DNA of 64,000 bases from Desulfovibrio inopinatus DSM 10711. GTDB lineage: Bacteria; Desulfobacterota; Desulfovibrionia; Desulfovibrionales; Desulfovibrionaceae. The stretch spans positions 186,001-250,000 of the forward strand of contig NZ_AUBP01000007.1 in assembly GCF_000429305.1 (NCBI RefSeq), given 5' to 3'. Shown one piece after another: positions 26,811 to 36,264 of this stretch. Every line of letters starts with the position of its first letter. Position 1 is the first letter of the stretch. The translations under genes were made by a program, and so were the position numbers. The notes beneath the pieces are model-generated. The model worked only from the letters and a program-made list of their open reading frames with translations. It was not told where the DNA came from and did no database searches.

Positions 26811-26911
26811 GAGCAACTAACAAAACCTCAAAGTAATGACTCGGCAAGCCGAGGAACAAAGAGCAAGAAGAAGAATCATTAAGAAGATTAGCGAGGTTGT
26901 GTTAGTCGCTC
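26811..26911. repeat. 101-bp hairpin repeat (MITE-like or structured RNA)
   Basis: 19-base arms at 26811-26829 and 26893-26911 pair with two mismatches. The 63-base interior holds a second small perfect stem (CTCGG with CCGAG near 26850-26863). It starts right at the end of the preceding gene. It could be a non-autonomous transposable hairpin or a large transcript end structure; no T-run follows. Confidence 0.6.
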
Positions 26912-27009
26912 TACGAACAACGGGGCAAGTCATCTAAAGGCATTGGCTGATGTTTGACGGCATCAAGTGGATTGTTAATTGGTTGTTTACCTACGCTTTG
27001 ATTGGTTCC

Positions 27010-27783
27010 TTACTGCAATCGTTTCGGCGGAAACAACTTTTCCAGCGCCGAGCGTCCTTCGTGATCTTCTCCGCGAAGTCGAGCCAGGTTTGCTTTCGCA
27101 GTTTCATTGTCTGGCCAGTATTCAAGTGCCTCTTGGTAGAGTGACGCGGCCTGGGCGCCGTTTCCGTTATAGCGTGCGATGATGCCGAGGTTGGTCAGGG
27201 TGACGGAGAGGCGTCGAGGCGTCTCTGTTTGCGCATCGATAAGCTCTTGAAGGCGGCGCTCCCGTATACGTTCTGCGTCGGCGTTGGGAAAATCGTTGTC
27301 GGTAAAATAGGGTTCCAGATCGGTTCGGAGCGTTGTTCCTGAGACCGTCCCAAAGTTTTTCAGCCATTTGGTATAGATTTTCTTTGCGTTTTGCGCGTGG
27401 AACTCTGCTTGTTCCAAGAGCCAACGACCTTTGTCGTCGAGTTCGGGTGTCTCCATTGTGAGCAAATGATTTTCCATCGTCAGCAAATACACGGCGGCTT
27501 TATCATTTTCGAGTACCCCACGTTCAAAGCTCTTCTGATACGCCGGGACGTTCGCATAGATGGCTTCCGCACTGTCGAGCGCATCCAGTGCCCCGGACCA
27601 GTTCTTTTCAGACAGGTTTGTTTGATAGTTCTTCATATCGATACGGGCAGAAGCAACCCGTGGATCGGCGGCACTGTTTTGATAATCGTAATATAAGGCC
27701 ATTCCACCAATATAGAGCACGCTGACGGCCAACATAGCAAAAAGAAGCCGCTTTGTACCTTTCGTCATTGTGAAAAGAGACAT
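27010..27783 (-). CDS. membrane-anchored TPR protein
   Basis: 257 residues. A transmembrane helix near residues 11-32 (RLLFAMLAVSVLYIGGMALYYDY) is followed by a helical periplasmic part, with tetratricopeptide-like pairs at the N-side (YQTNLSEKNWSGALDALDSAEAIY) and a clearer repeat near the C-terminus (VTLTNLGIIARYNGNGAQAASLYQEALEYWPDNETAKANLARL). TPR proteins act as scaffolds. It is downstream of the symporter operon on the same strand (about 210 bases), separated by a hairpin. Function unknown. Confidence 0.75.
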   Translation of the reverse strand: MSLFTMTKGTKRLLFAMLAVSVLYIGGMALYYDYQNSAADPRVASARIDMKNYQTNLSEKNWSGALDALDSAEAIYANVPAYQKSFERGVLENDKAAVYLLTMENHLLTMETPELDDKGRWLLEQAEFHAQNAKKIYTKWLKNFGTVSGTTLRTDLEPYFTDNDFPNADAERIRERRLQELIDAQTETPRRLSVTLTNLGIIARYNGNGAQAASLYQEALEYWPDNETAKANLARLRGEDHEGRSALEKLFPPKRLQ

Positions 27784-27961
27784 GTAGAAAATCCATTATC
27801 GGTGAATATGTGGTGGTCGAGCGCAGGAGTGTTGTGTTGCACTGCGCGATGTCTCCGGCGGTGTACGAAACGTCTTACAGGCTATGAGAGACATTATTCA
27901 TCTGTACAATTGCAGAGAGAACATACGTCTTTTGTGCCATTTCGCAAAGCAAGTTTGAGGA

Positions 27962-27987
27962 AGGGAGGAGCGTTGCGGCGCTCCTCC
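27962..27987 (-). terminator. stem-loop after symporter operon
   Basis: A perfect 10-bp stem (27962-27971 with 27978-27987) with a 6-base loop, 9 bases beyond the symporter stop codon on the minus strand. The following bases are only mildly T-rich. Confidence 0.6.
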
Positions 27988-27995
27988 CCGAATTG

Positions 27996-29681
27996 CTAGC
28001 CTCGTGCTCCGTGCACCTGAACGGCCAGGAACCGTTTGATGTCGTCAGGAGTATCTTTGAACATTTTGGATACGAGCACATTGACGAGAATCGCCAGGGG
28101 CGCACCGATCCAAGCAAAATACCAAGGATTGAGCCAATAGCCGATGAAATCACCCATGGGGAGATTGGCCCCGAATTTGTCGGCGACAAAGTAGGTAATG
28201 GCGATAAGCGAGATGATAACACCCGTCGCCAGACCGGCCATGGCGCCTTCTCGGTTGGATCGGCTCCACCAGATACCGAGAAAGAAGAGTGGGAAGATGG
28301 TGCAACCCGCCAATGAGAACGCGACGGCCACGAGCTGAGCGATGAGGCCGAGCTTGAGCATGGCAACAAGCGCAACGCCGACGGCCATGAGGATGGTACC
28401 GATACGTGCCATCAGCATTTGCGTAGCAGCCGACGCTTGAGGGTTGATGACCTTATGATAGAGGTCATGCGAGAAGGCAGAGGCTCCGGCAACCAGAAGC
28501 CCAGAGACCGTGGAAAAACCCGCTGAAACAGCGCCTGCAGCCAGGAATCCGACGACGAGCGGATTCACGTCGCCAAGTTGTGCCGTATAGACGACGATAG
28601 CATCCTTGGACAGTTTGCCAAGACCGGGAGCTGAAGAAAAGACTTTCCCGAATGCGGAATACAGCGGCGCACTCCAATATAACAAGCAGATGAAAAACAA
28701 TCCCCAAACCACAGACCAGCGCGCATCATTGGCTTTGGGCACGACATAGAATCGGGAAATGACGTGCGGCAAGCCGGCCGTTCCTACCATGAGCGAGAAG
28801 GTCAGCGCCATCCACTGAAAGAAGGTTTTACCCGTGGAGGGATCCCATGGCATGGCAAACTCCGGACTGGGCAGTATAGCGTATGGTTGGTTGAAGACAT
28901 TGGCCATGTCTCCGACGGGGATGCCGTTGACAATATCCGTCACGACTTGTCCATACCCAATTTGGGGAACGAGCCAGAAGTAATCAAACTTGTAGGTCAG
29001 AATGACTTCGGGAATGATGAAGCTGATGATAATGATGACATATTGAATCTGCATGTTTTTGGTGACGCCGAGCATTCCGGAAATGAGCGTATAGATGAGG
29101 ACGACACTGGAGCCAATGATGACGGCCCAGTTATAATCGACGCCCAAAATCCATTTGAACATCAGTCCGATACCGCCGAACTGCCCCACGCAATAACAGA
29201 ACGATACAAAGATACCGAGGATAGCCGTTGATGCCCGTAATGTGGTGGAATAATAACGGTCGCCGATAAAGTCCGGCGCTGTATATTTACCGAATCGCCT
29301 GATTTGGGACGCCATGAGGACAAGAAGTAAGACGTAGCCTCCGGTCCATCCCACAACGTATGCCAATCCGTCATAGCCCGATCCATACATAATGGCAGCC
29401 ATACCGAGGAAGGACGCTGCGCTCATCCAGTTGGAAGCAATGGCCATGCCTGAACCAACGCGGGAAATGGAGCGGCCAGCCGCATAATAGTCGGAGGTGT
29501 CACTTGCTCGGTTCATGAGTCCGACGGCAATGAAGAGGCAAATGATGATAATCATCAAAATGGCCGGACCGAGTTTAAATCCGCCTTCGAGCTGCAAGGC
29601 GTTGGATGCTGCCTGTGCCAGACCAGGGACGCTGAACAGGCAGACAAGCAAAGAGCACAGCAATAAATTGAAGCGTTTCAT
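27996..29681 (-). CDS. sodium:solute symporter (acetate/cation symporter-like)
   Basis: 561 residues, about thirteen membrane helices, with a cleavable-looking N-terminus (LLLCSLLVCLFSVPGLAQAA). Family blocks of SSS transporters are visible: YYAAGRSISRVGSGMAIASNWMSAASFLGMAAIMYGSGYDGLAYVVGWTGGYVLLLVLMA, FIGDRYYSTTLRASTAI, GGIGLMFKWILGVDYNWAVIIGSS, and the sodium-site region AAGAVSAGFSTVSGLLVAGASAFSHDLY. It resembles the ActP/VC_2705 type that carries monocarboxylates with sodium. A small membrane subunit is encoded 9 bases upstream in the same operon. The exact substrate cannot be told. Confidence 0.92.
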   Translation of the reverse strand: MKRFNLLLCSLLVCLFSVPGLAQAASNALQLEGGFKLGPAILMIIIICLFIAVGLMNRASDTSDYYAAGRSISRVGSGMAIASNWMSAASFLGMAAIMYGSGYDGLAYVVGWTGGYVLLLVLMASQIRRFGKYTAPDFIGDRYYSTTLRASTAILGIFVSFCYCVGQFGGIGLMFKWILGVDYNWAVIIGSSVVLIYTLISGMLGVTKNMQIQYVIIIISFIIPEVILTYKFDYFWLVPQIGYGQVVTDIVNGIPVGDMANVFNQPYAILPSPEFAMPWDPSTGKTFFQWMALTFSLMVGTAGLPHVISRFYVVPKANDARWSVVWGLFFICLLYWSAPLYSAFGKVFSSAPGLGKLSKDAIVVYTAQLGDVNPLVVGFLAAGAVSAGFSTVSGLLVAGASAFSHDLYHKVINPQASAATQMLMARIGTILMAVGVALVAMLKLGLIAQLVAVAFSLAGCTIFPLFFLGIWWSRSNREGAMAGLATGVIISLIAITYFVADKFGANLPMGDFIGYWLNPWYFAWIGAPLAILVNVLVSKMFKDTPDDIKRFLAVQVHGARG

Positions 29682-29690
29682 GAAATCCCC

Positions 29691-30383
29691 CTACTCGTCG
29701 GCTTCAATGCCGTATTTTTCGTTCACTTTTTCAATCACCACACAATAGAACAGACACATGAGCACAAAGAGCACGAGGAGAAAAACGGCGGTGTAGAAGT
29801 AGTGAAACGGGAACCCCAAGAAACTCGTGTCGGTCAATACGGAGCGATAATGGATAAGGTATTTGTCCATGACCGCCGGAATAGATGTAAGGTCGGCTGT
29901 TGGGGCATCGGTCTCGAATGTGGCCATCGAAAACGGGATGACCCGTATCAGGAGTGGATTGGTGATACCAAGCACTTGAGCAATTTCTTCGCCACCAGTG
30001 CGGCTGGTTGTCATGGTTTCAATAGCTGCATTGAGTCCGTTACGCTGGTCTTCGGGGAGGCTCTCCCAGACGAGTTGGGTCATTGCGGCGCGCAATGTTG
30101 GATCAGCGCGCATCTCTACATATTTCCCGAACACGGTCAGATAAGCTGCCGCCAGAGCTTGGCGTTGTTCCGGACTGGCGTTGCCGGCTGTATAGTCAGG
30201 CCAAGCGGATGAATAGCCGATATAGACGTCTTCAGGGACGGGCTTTTCTATGACACGAAGAAGAATGTGAAAACCGAACACGGCAATGGCCCAAATGGCA
30301 ACCAACGACAGAATAATCCGTGAATTGACAGTCGGATATCCTGGCAATGGCTTGAAGAGGTTGACTTCGTAGCTTCCAGACAT
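29691..30383 (-). CDS. DUF4212-like symporter small subunit with large insertion
   Basis: 230 residues from an ATG at 30381-30383 (GGGGG about 9 bases upstream). The first helix (VNSRIILSLVAIWAIAVFGFHILLRV) and last helix (FHYFYTAVFLLVLFVLMCLFYCVVIEKVNEKYG) match the two-helix small subunit that accompanies SSS symporters (DUF4212/DUF485 type, usually about 90-110 residues). Between them is an extra ~130-residue soluble segment, probably periplasmic, beginning PVPEDVYIGYSSAWPDYT and rich in helices. The symporter follows 9 bases later. The insertion may act as a substrate-sensing or gating module. Confidence 0.8.
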   Translation of the reverse strand: MSGSYEVNLFKPLPGYPTVNSRIILSLVAIWAIAVFGFHILLRVIEKPVPEDVYIGYSSAWPDYTAGNASPEQRQALAAAYLTVFGKYVEMRADPTLRAAMTQLVWESLPEDQRNGLNAAIETMTTSRTGGEEIAQVLGITNPLLIRVIPFSMATFETDAPTADLTSIPAVMDKYLIHYRSVLTDTSFLGFPFHYFYTAVFLLVLFVLMCLFYCVVIEKVNEKYGIEADE

Positions 30384-30454
30384 GTGAAACAATCCCCCAG
30401 TTGTTGCGGCCGCAATACGGTTGTACGACCTGGTTTACGGTGAAGGGACACGAC

Positions 30455-31300
30455 TTAACCTTCATCTTTCCGCCGGCGGGGAAGTGCCCGAGCTGCCCAC
30501 TGGGAAAGTTTGCGCGCGACATGCTCTGCGAGCGCTCCTTCCAGGGGATGCGAGCGGCCGGGACGATCACAATAGATAGCATCTCGATCTGGAAGCGCGC
30601 CGGCAATGTGGCGCACACGTTTGATATAATACCCCGCCCCGAGCAGGACATATCCCCGGGCGGCGAGATCGAGACCAACGAACCGGGTATCACCAACCAT
30701 ACATTCATAATACTGATGATGATGGGCAAACACCCAGAGTTTGGGGCGATAGCGTTCAAGAAGTTCGCCCCCTCGTGAAAAACCGGTTTGGCCGTACTGT
30801 TTGAATTCCTTGCGACCGGACACCCCCGCTTCTTGGGGACTGTCATGACTAAAAATAATATCGATAGTGTCGGGATCGTGCGCGAGACTTCGATCTATAT
30901 CCGCACGCTGAATAACAGCCGCTGGGGGAGTATTGATGGGATCCATATAAGCAGACCCACCAAGGCACAATGCATTGTACCATCCAAATTGATGAACACT
31001 GCCTCGTTCGAGATACGTCACGTATTCACCGAAACGTCTGTTGATAGATCCAAGAAAGAAAAAATCTTCATGGTTTCCGTCAATAAAGAAAAAAGGAATT
31101 GCAAACTGTTGTGAACGGCGTTTAAAGTACGTTAAAAATGCATGGTGTGACGCCCCAAGATCCCCAAATTGAACAACTTGTTTGACGCAAATTCCTGATT
31201 TTTTTGCGTGGTATATGTGCCGATTGACAATATCAAAATCACCGTGAACATCTCCCAACAAAAGCGTCATGCCAGGATTTACGGTTGGCACTGCATGCAC
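30455..31300 (-). CDS. calcineurin-like metallophosphoesterase
   Basis: 281 residues. The dinuclear metal signature is complete: LLGDVHGDFD near residue 15, QFGDLGA near 45, FFIDGNHEDFF near 73, then IIFSHDSP near 150 and VFAHHHQYY near 190. Such enzymes cleave phosphate esters or act on cyclic or diadenosine nucleotides. A GTG at 31298-31300 has GGGAG 9 bases upstream; an ATG at 31270 is the alternative. The C-terminus is Arg-rich. It lies 71 bases upstream of the symporter small subunit on the same strand, but a shared role is not evident. Confidence 0.88.
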   Translation of the reverse strand: MHAVPTVNPGMTLLLGDVHGDFDIVNRHIYHAKKSGICVKQVVQFGDLGASHHAFLTYFKRRSQQFAIPFFFIDGNHEDFFFLGSINRRFGEYVTYLERGSVHQFGWYNALCLGGSAYMDPINTPPAAVIQRADIDRSLAHDPDTIDIIFSHDSPQEAGVSGRKEFKQYGQTGFSRGGELLERYRPKLWVFAHHHQYYECMVGDTRFVGLDLAARGYVLLGAGYYIKRVRHIAGALPDRDAIYCDRPGRSHPLEGALAEHVARKLSQWAARALPRRRKDEG

Positions 31301-31818
31301 AACGCGTCTCCCTTGCTCCGTTTTTTCTTGAAAAAAGACCTAAAAGTAGGAATATATGCATATAGTATATCATGATGCATGTATTCACGGTCATTTATTT
31401 TTCTGAATAGAGCAATGCGGTTTAAATTTGCATCAATCTGGTTTATAATAATGACCAGTTCTCAATATGTACATTTCGACTTTCATTTTTGCAAGTTAAA
31501 TGTTTTTTACTACATTTGATGTTGATCTCATTGTATGAAAATTACGAAATACAACTTTAACTTGATTGACCAATCAATAAATAATACAGTAATACCATGG
31601 TGTTTTGCGATGAACGTGGCAAAGAGCTCTATTTTGACGAATACGTTGTGACATTCGCTTAATGATTTGCTCGGGGGAAAGAGCGGCAAAAACATCGTCA
31701 GGGGCAAAGCGTGACCTATTTGCCTCAAAAGCATGATTTGGCATGATACAGCAAGCAAGTGTCGCAAACGACTACACACACGCTCATATTGCAATGGTGA
31801 AGACAGGGAGGTTGGATC
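31301..31818. other. AT-rich intergenic region
   Basis: About 515 bases between divergent genes (metallophosphoesterase, minus; sensor protein, plus). Short open frames here lack ribosome sites and family resemblance. Promoters are expected. A sigma-54-like TGGCA at 31739 has wrong spacing to its GC element. Confidence 0.4.
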
Positions 31819-34800
31819 GTGTCTCGAATTCGTCGATCGGAAAAACCCATTCGCCTTGTGTTTGTCGAGATTATTCTCCCTGCGCTCATTGCGGCGAATC
31901 TATTGGCTGGCGTTTTATTTTTTGTTGTTATGCCGCAGCTTGAAGATGCCCTCATGGAAGAGCGACGCGGTTTGATCAGCGAGCTGACGCAAACAGTCGT
32001 CAGTCTCGTGGCAGAATATGCGAAAAAAGTGACGCGCGGAGAATTGCACACGGGAGAAGCCATGGCACAGGCGCGGGAAGCTGTGCGTCATCTGCGCTAT
32101 GGCCCTGAAGGCAAAGATTATTTTTGGATTACCGATTCTTCTCCGCGCATGATCATGCACCCCTACTTGCCCAACCTGGAAGGCCAGGACCTCAAACAAT
32201 TCACTGATGGGAACGGCAATCGGCTTTTTGTGGACATGACGCGAAAAGCTCTGGATCAAGGTCGAGGGTATGCTGATTATCTGTGGCAATGGAAAGACGA
32301 TGCCTCGCGCGTTACGCCCAAGTTGTCGTACGTAGAATTGTTCAAACCATGGGATTGGGTGATTGGGACAGGGGTTTATGTCGATGATGTACGCGACGAG
32401 GTACGGGGGCTGACACGGCGTTTAGCGCTTATTTGTTTGGGCATCACGGTGGTTATCGTGGCCATTCTCGCGTTTATCACGGTGCGCTCACTCCGTATCG
32501 CCAGACAGCGTGAGCATTTTGCTTTGGGATTGAAACAGTCACGCGAACGCTACAAAACACTTCTGGAGTCCACCACCGAGGGCGTCATGCTTGTCTTCAG
32601 CGACAAGCTGGGGCGTCAGCACATCAGTTATGCCAACCAGACGCTTCAACGTCTTCTCGGATATTCCCTTCACGAATTGTCTGCATTGGAATTCGATCAA
32701 CTCTTCGCCCACGCCGCACCCGACGAATCAAACGACGTGGAGAGTGACGATGAAACCGATGATATCAATTTAGGTTTTTCTTACTTTAATGATTTTGTCG
32801 CAGGCTTTGATACCCCCGGACAATTTGAGGCGGTGCTTGTCGCAAAAGACGGTTCTCCCGTTGACGCAGCCTTGATCTGTTCTCGCATGGAAACGCCGGA
32901 GGGCGTCAGCGGTGTGTCTGTGATTGTGAAAGATATGCGACAACACAAGGAACTTGCCGAACGGTTTGAAGCTGGGCGACGGCGGTTTGATTTCTTGGCT
33001 GGAGTTGCCGCTGTCGGAGTTTTTCGTGCATCCGCTGGACGTAAAGGTCGTTTTCTCGAAGCGAACGATGAAGCCGCTCGTCTCCTTGGTTTGGAAAATG
33101 CTGATGATGTGATTGCTTTGGAAATGGACAGTCTCTTGGTTCCAGTCGTGCGGACTGGGTCCATTGTGAATAGCATTCTGTCCCAAGGCGATACTGTTGA
33201 AATGCGCGTCAAAACACCACAACTTGATGTCGCTGGTGAGGCGTCATCGACTCGATCTCGTGAACGCATTGTGAATCTTATGGCCACGGTGGTGAGGGAC
33301 GCCCGTGGTTTCCCCATGTATATTGATGGTATTCTTCAGGATGTGACGAGAAAAGTACAAGCGGAAACCGCGATGAAGCAGCTTGTGGCTGAACTTCAAT
33401 CGGCAGGAGAATATCTGACGCAACCCATTGCAAGCCTGGCGCGGCCGGCGCCACTGCTCTCGCCGAATGCCTCCATGCAACACGCTGCCAAGGCAATGGA
33501 AGACTCTCGCGCCAGTGCCGTGCTTGTGGGAACAGCTGGCGGCATTGAAGGTATTGTCACCGAACGCGATATTGCCATACAAGGTGCGGCTGTCGATTGG
33601 GAGCCGAGTGTCTCGCTTTCGCGTATCATGAATACACCTGTCCTCGAAATTGCTCCGACCGCCATGGCGGCAGAAGCACTTGTTGCTCTGCGTAACAACG
33701 CAGTCCATCACCTCGTGGTGACACAGACCGTTTCCGATGACGATCAGGCGCCGCGTATCGTTGAGGCTGGAGAACTCCTTTCTAAACAAACCGATTCGGT
33801 TTCCATGCTTCTGTGGCGATTGCGTCATGCCGATACGGTGGATGATGTGGTTCAGGCCAGAGCCGCCTTGCCTCTTCTTGTCCAAACCATGGTGGAGAAT
33901 GGTGCTGACCCTCGCCTTGCCTCACGCATTTTTGCAACAGTGTCTGATGCCGTTGCGCACAAACTTACGGAACTGGCAGTACAACGTTTAGGTCCTCCGC
34001 CGGGAAATTTTTGCTTCTTTTCCATGGGAAGCCAGGGGCGTCTTGAACAAACTCTGAAAACCGACCAGGACAACGCATTGGTCTGGGAGGATAGCGTTCC
34101 ATCCGAAGCGGCAGCCTATTTTGAGTCGCTGGGGGGGATGGTGTGTGACGATTTGCACGACGCGGGATATGCGTTGTGTACAGGCGGTATCATGGCGAAA
34201 AATGCGCAATGGCGGGGGCCGCTTTCCTCATGGAAAAAACAATTTTCTGCATGGGTATATGATGCTGACCCCGAAGCTCTGTTGCGAACGAAGATCTTTT
34301 TTGATTTCCGCGCAACCTACGGTGACGCGCGATTGATTGAGGCATTTTCAACGCATCTCGACAGCATGCTTGACGGGAAAGCGGTTTTTTTCAATCTGCT
34401 TGCAAAAAACTGTTTGCTGACACGTCCGCCATTGGGGTTCTTCGGACAGTTTTTGCGGGAATCGACGGGAGAACATGCCAATGCGTTCAACATCAAAAAA
34501 GCCATGACGCCGATTGTCGATTTTGCTCGAATTTATGCGCTCAAACACAGAATCCGAAGTGCCAACACTATGCAACGGCTCAAAGGGATTCATGAAGCCG
34601 GCGCGCTCAACACACAAGATTATAACGAAATCGCAGACGCATACACGACACTCATGGGGCTACGCTTGACGCACCAGGCACGAGCCATGCGTCAGGGGCT
34701 GACGCCGAACAACTTTATCGACCCGGCCGTGTTGACGAACCTGGAGCGAACCATGCTCAAAGAAATCTTTCGTCAAGTCGGTGCATTACAAAAAAAGCTG

Positions 34801-34827
34801 GGTCTCGACTTCACGGGATTGATGTAA
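31819..34827 (+). CDS. Cache-PAS-PAS-CBS-nucleotidyltransferase (DUF294) sensor protein
   Basis: 1002 residues from a GTG with GGGAGG 6-7 bases upstream. Order: TM1 (about 12-35); a single-Cache periplasmic domain (40-195; GKDYFWITDSSPRMIMHPYLPNLEGQDL, FKPWDWVIGTGVYVDDV); TM2 (about 203-222); PAS (240-375); PAS (385-510); a CBS pair (545-665; ASAVLVGTAGGIEGIVTERDIAI, HHLVVTQTV); a DUF294 nucleotidyltransferase domain (about 690-850; GSQGRLEQTLKTDQDNALV near 737-755 with acidic catalytic Asp residues); and a helical substrate-binding C-domain (860-1000). DUF294 proteins resemble the uridylyltransferase part of GlnD/GlnE-type enzymes and are usually tied to cNMP-binding plus CBS domains. Here the input is an extracellular Cache sensor and two PAS domains. 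It stands alone. Confidence 0.9.
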   Translation: MSRIRRSEKPIRLVFVEIILPALIAANLLAGVLFFVVMPQLEDALMEERRGLISELTQTVVSLVAEYAKKVTRGELHTGEAMAQAREAVRHLRYGPEGKDYFWITDSSPRMIMHPYLPNLEGQDLKQFTDGNGNRLFVDMTRKALDQGRGYADYLWQWKDDASRVTPKLSYVELFKPWDWVIGTGVYVDDVRDEVRGLTRRLALICLGITVVIVAILAFITVRSLRIARQREHFALGLKQSRERYKTLLESTTEGVMLVFSDKLGRQHISYANQTLQRLLGYSLHELSALEFDQLFAHAAPDESNDVESDDETDDINLGFSYFNDFVAGFDTPGQFEAVLVAKDGSPVDAALICSRMETPEGVSGVSVIVKDMRQHKELAERFEAGRRRFDFLAGVAAVGVFRASAGRKGRFLEANDEAARLLGLENADDVIALEMDSLLVPVVRTGSIVNSILSQGDTVEMRVKTPQLDVAGEASSTRSRERIVNLMATVVRDARGFPMYIDGILQDVTRKVQAETAMKQLVAELQSAGEYLTQPIASLARPAPLLSPNASMQHAAKAMEDSRASAVLVGTAGGIEGIVTERDIAIQGAAVDWEPSVSLSRIMNTPVLEIAPTAMAAEALVALRNNAVHHLVVTQTVSDDDQAPRIVEAGELLSKQTDSVSMLLWRLRHADTVDDVVQARAALPLLVQTMVENGADPRLASRIFATVSDAVAHKLTELAVQRLGPPPGNFCFFSMGSQGRLEQTLKTDQDNALVWEDSVPSEAAAYFESLGGMVCDDLHDAGYALCTGGIMAKNAQWRGPLSSWKKQFSAWVYDADPEALLRTKIFFDFRATYGDARLIEAFSTHLDSMLDGKAVFFNLLAKNCLLTRPPLGFFGQFLRESTGEHANAFNIKKAMTPIVDFARIYALKHRIRSANTMQRLKGIHEAGALNTQDYNEIADAYTTLMGLRLTHQARAMRQGLTPNNFIDPAVLTNLERTMLKEIFRQVGALQKKLGLDFTGLM

Positions 34828-34860
34828 CGGCGCAATTGAAAGTAGCGTGTTCACTTCTCC

Positions 34861-36264
34861 TCAATGTTGTGTTGGAGTCGTATCTACAGGACACGTTGGA
34901 GCATCTTTTTTGCCGAGCACCTTTTTCACAATGGCTTTCGCCAACGGCACTGCTTTTAAAATGGCTATGGGCAACAGATCGTATTTTTGCGTTGCCGGGT
35001 TGACGTAGATGGAGTCGCGCAATCCCTCGGTATGCTCGGGCAGCATATCGGTCTGTGGGGTGATGACACCTTCACGGAGTGCTAAATCGTAGAGTGCGGT
35101 ATGTGGTTCGATCCGCAGCCAATTCATAAATGCTCCGCCACCTCGTTTGCGGAGTGTTTTCTTGGCCTTAAAATAGAATGCAATCGTTTGGAGTAATCCC
35201 GCGAGTGTTTCACCAGGAGGATTAATGAAGAAACAGAACGTAAAATCCATATCCGCCAGCGTGGGTTCATTTACGGCGAGATTATAGGCGTTTTCGATAT
35301 CCGCCGGAGTAATGTCTTTTTGCAATCCTTTGAGCGCAGCTTCGGAAATACCGTCGGGTGAATAACAGACGCCAGTGCATCCTGATCGCTTCATGAGCTG
35401 AAGATACTCTTTGGTTATCCCTTTAATGTGCGTATAGGCACTCCATTTCATACCGATGTCGCGCCGGACCATTTCTTCGAGGATGGCTGTAGAATAGTCG
35501 TATGGCACATTGACCACGGAGTCTGCAAAGACGATGGTTTTAACGTTGAAATCACGTTTGAGATATTCCAATTCGTCACAGATGTGCTCAGGGGTGCGCA
35601 GACGCCACTGGCGCCCGTTGAGAAAGGGATAATTGCAGTAGGCGCACCGCAACCGGCATCCGCGTTTGGTCTGAACACCGATGGTTTGTTCAAACCCGAG
35701 ATAGGGCGTCATGTCGAGGAAGTCGCGGCGCGGGATGGGAAGTGCGCCGAAATCGGGCATGGGACGATCACCTGAAAAGTGTACGCCTCCGTTTTCTCGG
35801 TAATAGACGCCTTTCACATCCTGCGGGCGCCCGAGATTTGTCAAGACTTCCGGGAAGCTCTCTTCGGCTTCCAGATGTAATCCCAAATCGATACCCGGAT
35901 TTTGTTCCATGATGCGTTTGCCGAACATGGAAAATCCGGCGCCTCCCGCAACAAGCAATGCGTCTTTCTTCCGCTCTGTTAGAAATGTCGCCATTTCTTT
36001 GAAATGTTTGTAAAAATAATAGAGGTGCAAGCGGGCCTGGTTGTCGATGTTGCGGAGCGATAAACCGATGATATCAGGCGCAAACGTATCGATGCGCGAC
36101 GCGATGTCGGCATACGGATCGGACAAAACATTGGGGTCCATCGCCTGGACATCATGTCCGGATGCGGCCAGTGCCGTGGCGATATAGGCAATACCAAGGG
36201 GATAGACCGGGTAACAATCTCGGCTATCCACACCAAGCGGTGATTGAAGAAGCAGAATTTTCAT
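34861..36264 (-). CDS. B12-binding-domain radical SAM protein
   Basis: 467 residues. The N-terminal ~150 residues form a cobalamin-binding-type Rossmann domain (KILLLQSPLG, PLGIAYIATALAASGHDV, FAPDIIGLSLR, DALLVAGGAGFSM), without the classical DxHxxG. The radical SAM core follows, with cluster cysteines in RGCRLRCAYC at about 203, 207 and 210 and later ITPADIENAYNLAVNEP and FCFFINPPGETLAG. A helical C-terminus ends the protein. Such enzymes commonly modify lipids, hopanoids, antibiotics or cofactors. The start overlaps the stop of the GT9 gene by the ATGA arrangement, so the two are translationally coupled and may act on the same cell-surface molecule. Confidence 0.9.
   Translation of the reverse strand: MKILLLQSPLGVDSRDCYPVYPLGIAYIATALAASGHDVQAMDPNVLSDPYADIASRIDTFAPDIIGLSLRNIDNQARLHLYYFYKHFKEMATFLTERKKDALLVAGGAGFSMFGKRIMEQNPGIDLGLHLEAEESFPEVLTNLGRPQDVKGVYYRENGGVHFSGDRPMPDFGALPIPRRDFLDMTPYLGFEQTIGVQTKRGCRLRCAYCNYPFLNGRQWRLRTPEHICDELEYLKRDFNVKTIVFADSVVNVPYDYSTAILEEMVRRDIGMKWSAYTHIKGITKEYLQLMKRSGCTGVCYSPDGISEAALKGLQKDITPADIENAYNLAVNEPTLADMDFTFCFFINPPGETLAGLLQTIAFYFKAKKTLRKRGGGAFMNWLRIEPHTALYDLALREGVITPQTDMLPEHTEGLRDSIYVNPATQKYDLLPIAILKAVPLAKAIVKKVLGKKDAPTCPVDTTPTQH

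Noticed and set aside
31735-31756. Sigma-54 promoter before the large sensor gene
   Set aside because: GG to GC spacing is 9 instead of 10 bases and the -12 element is poor.
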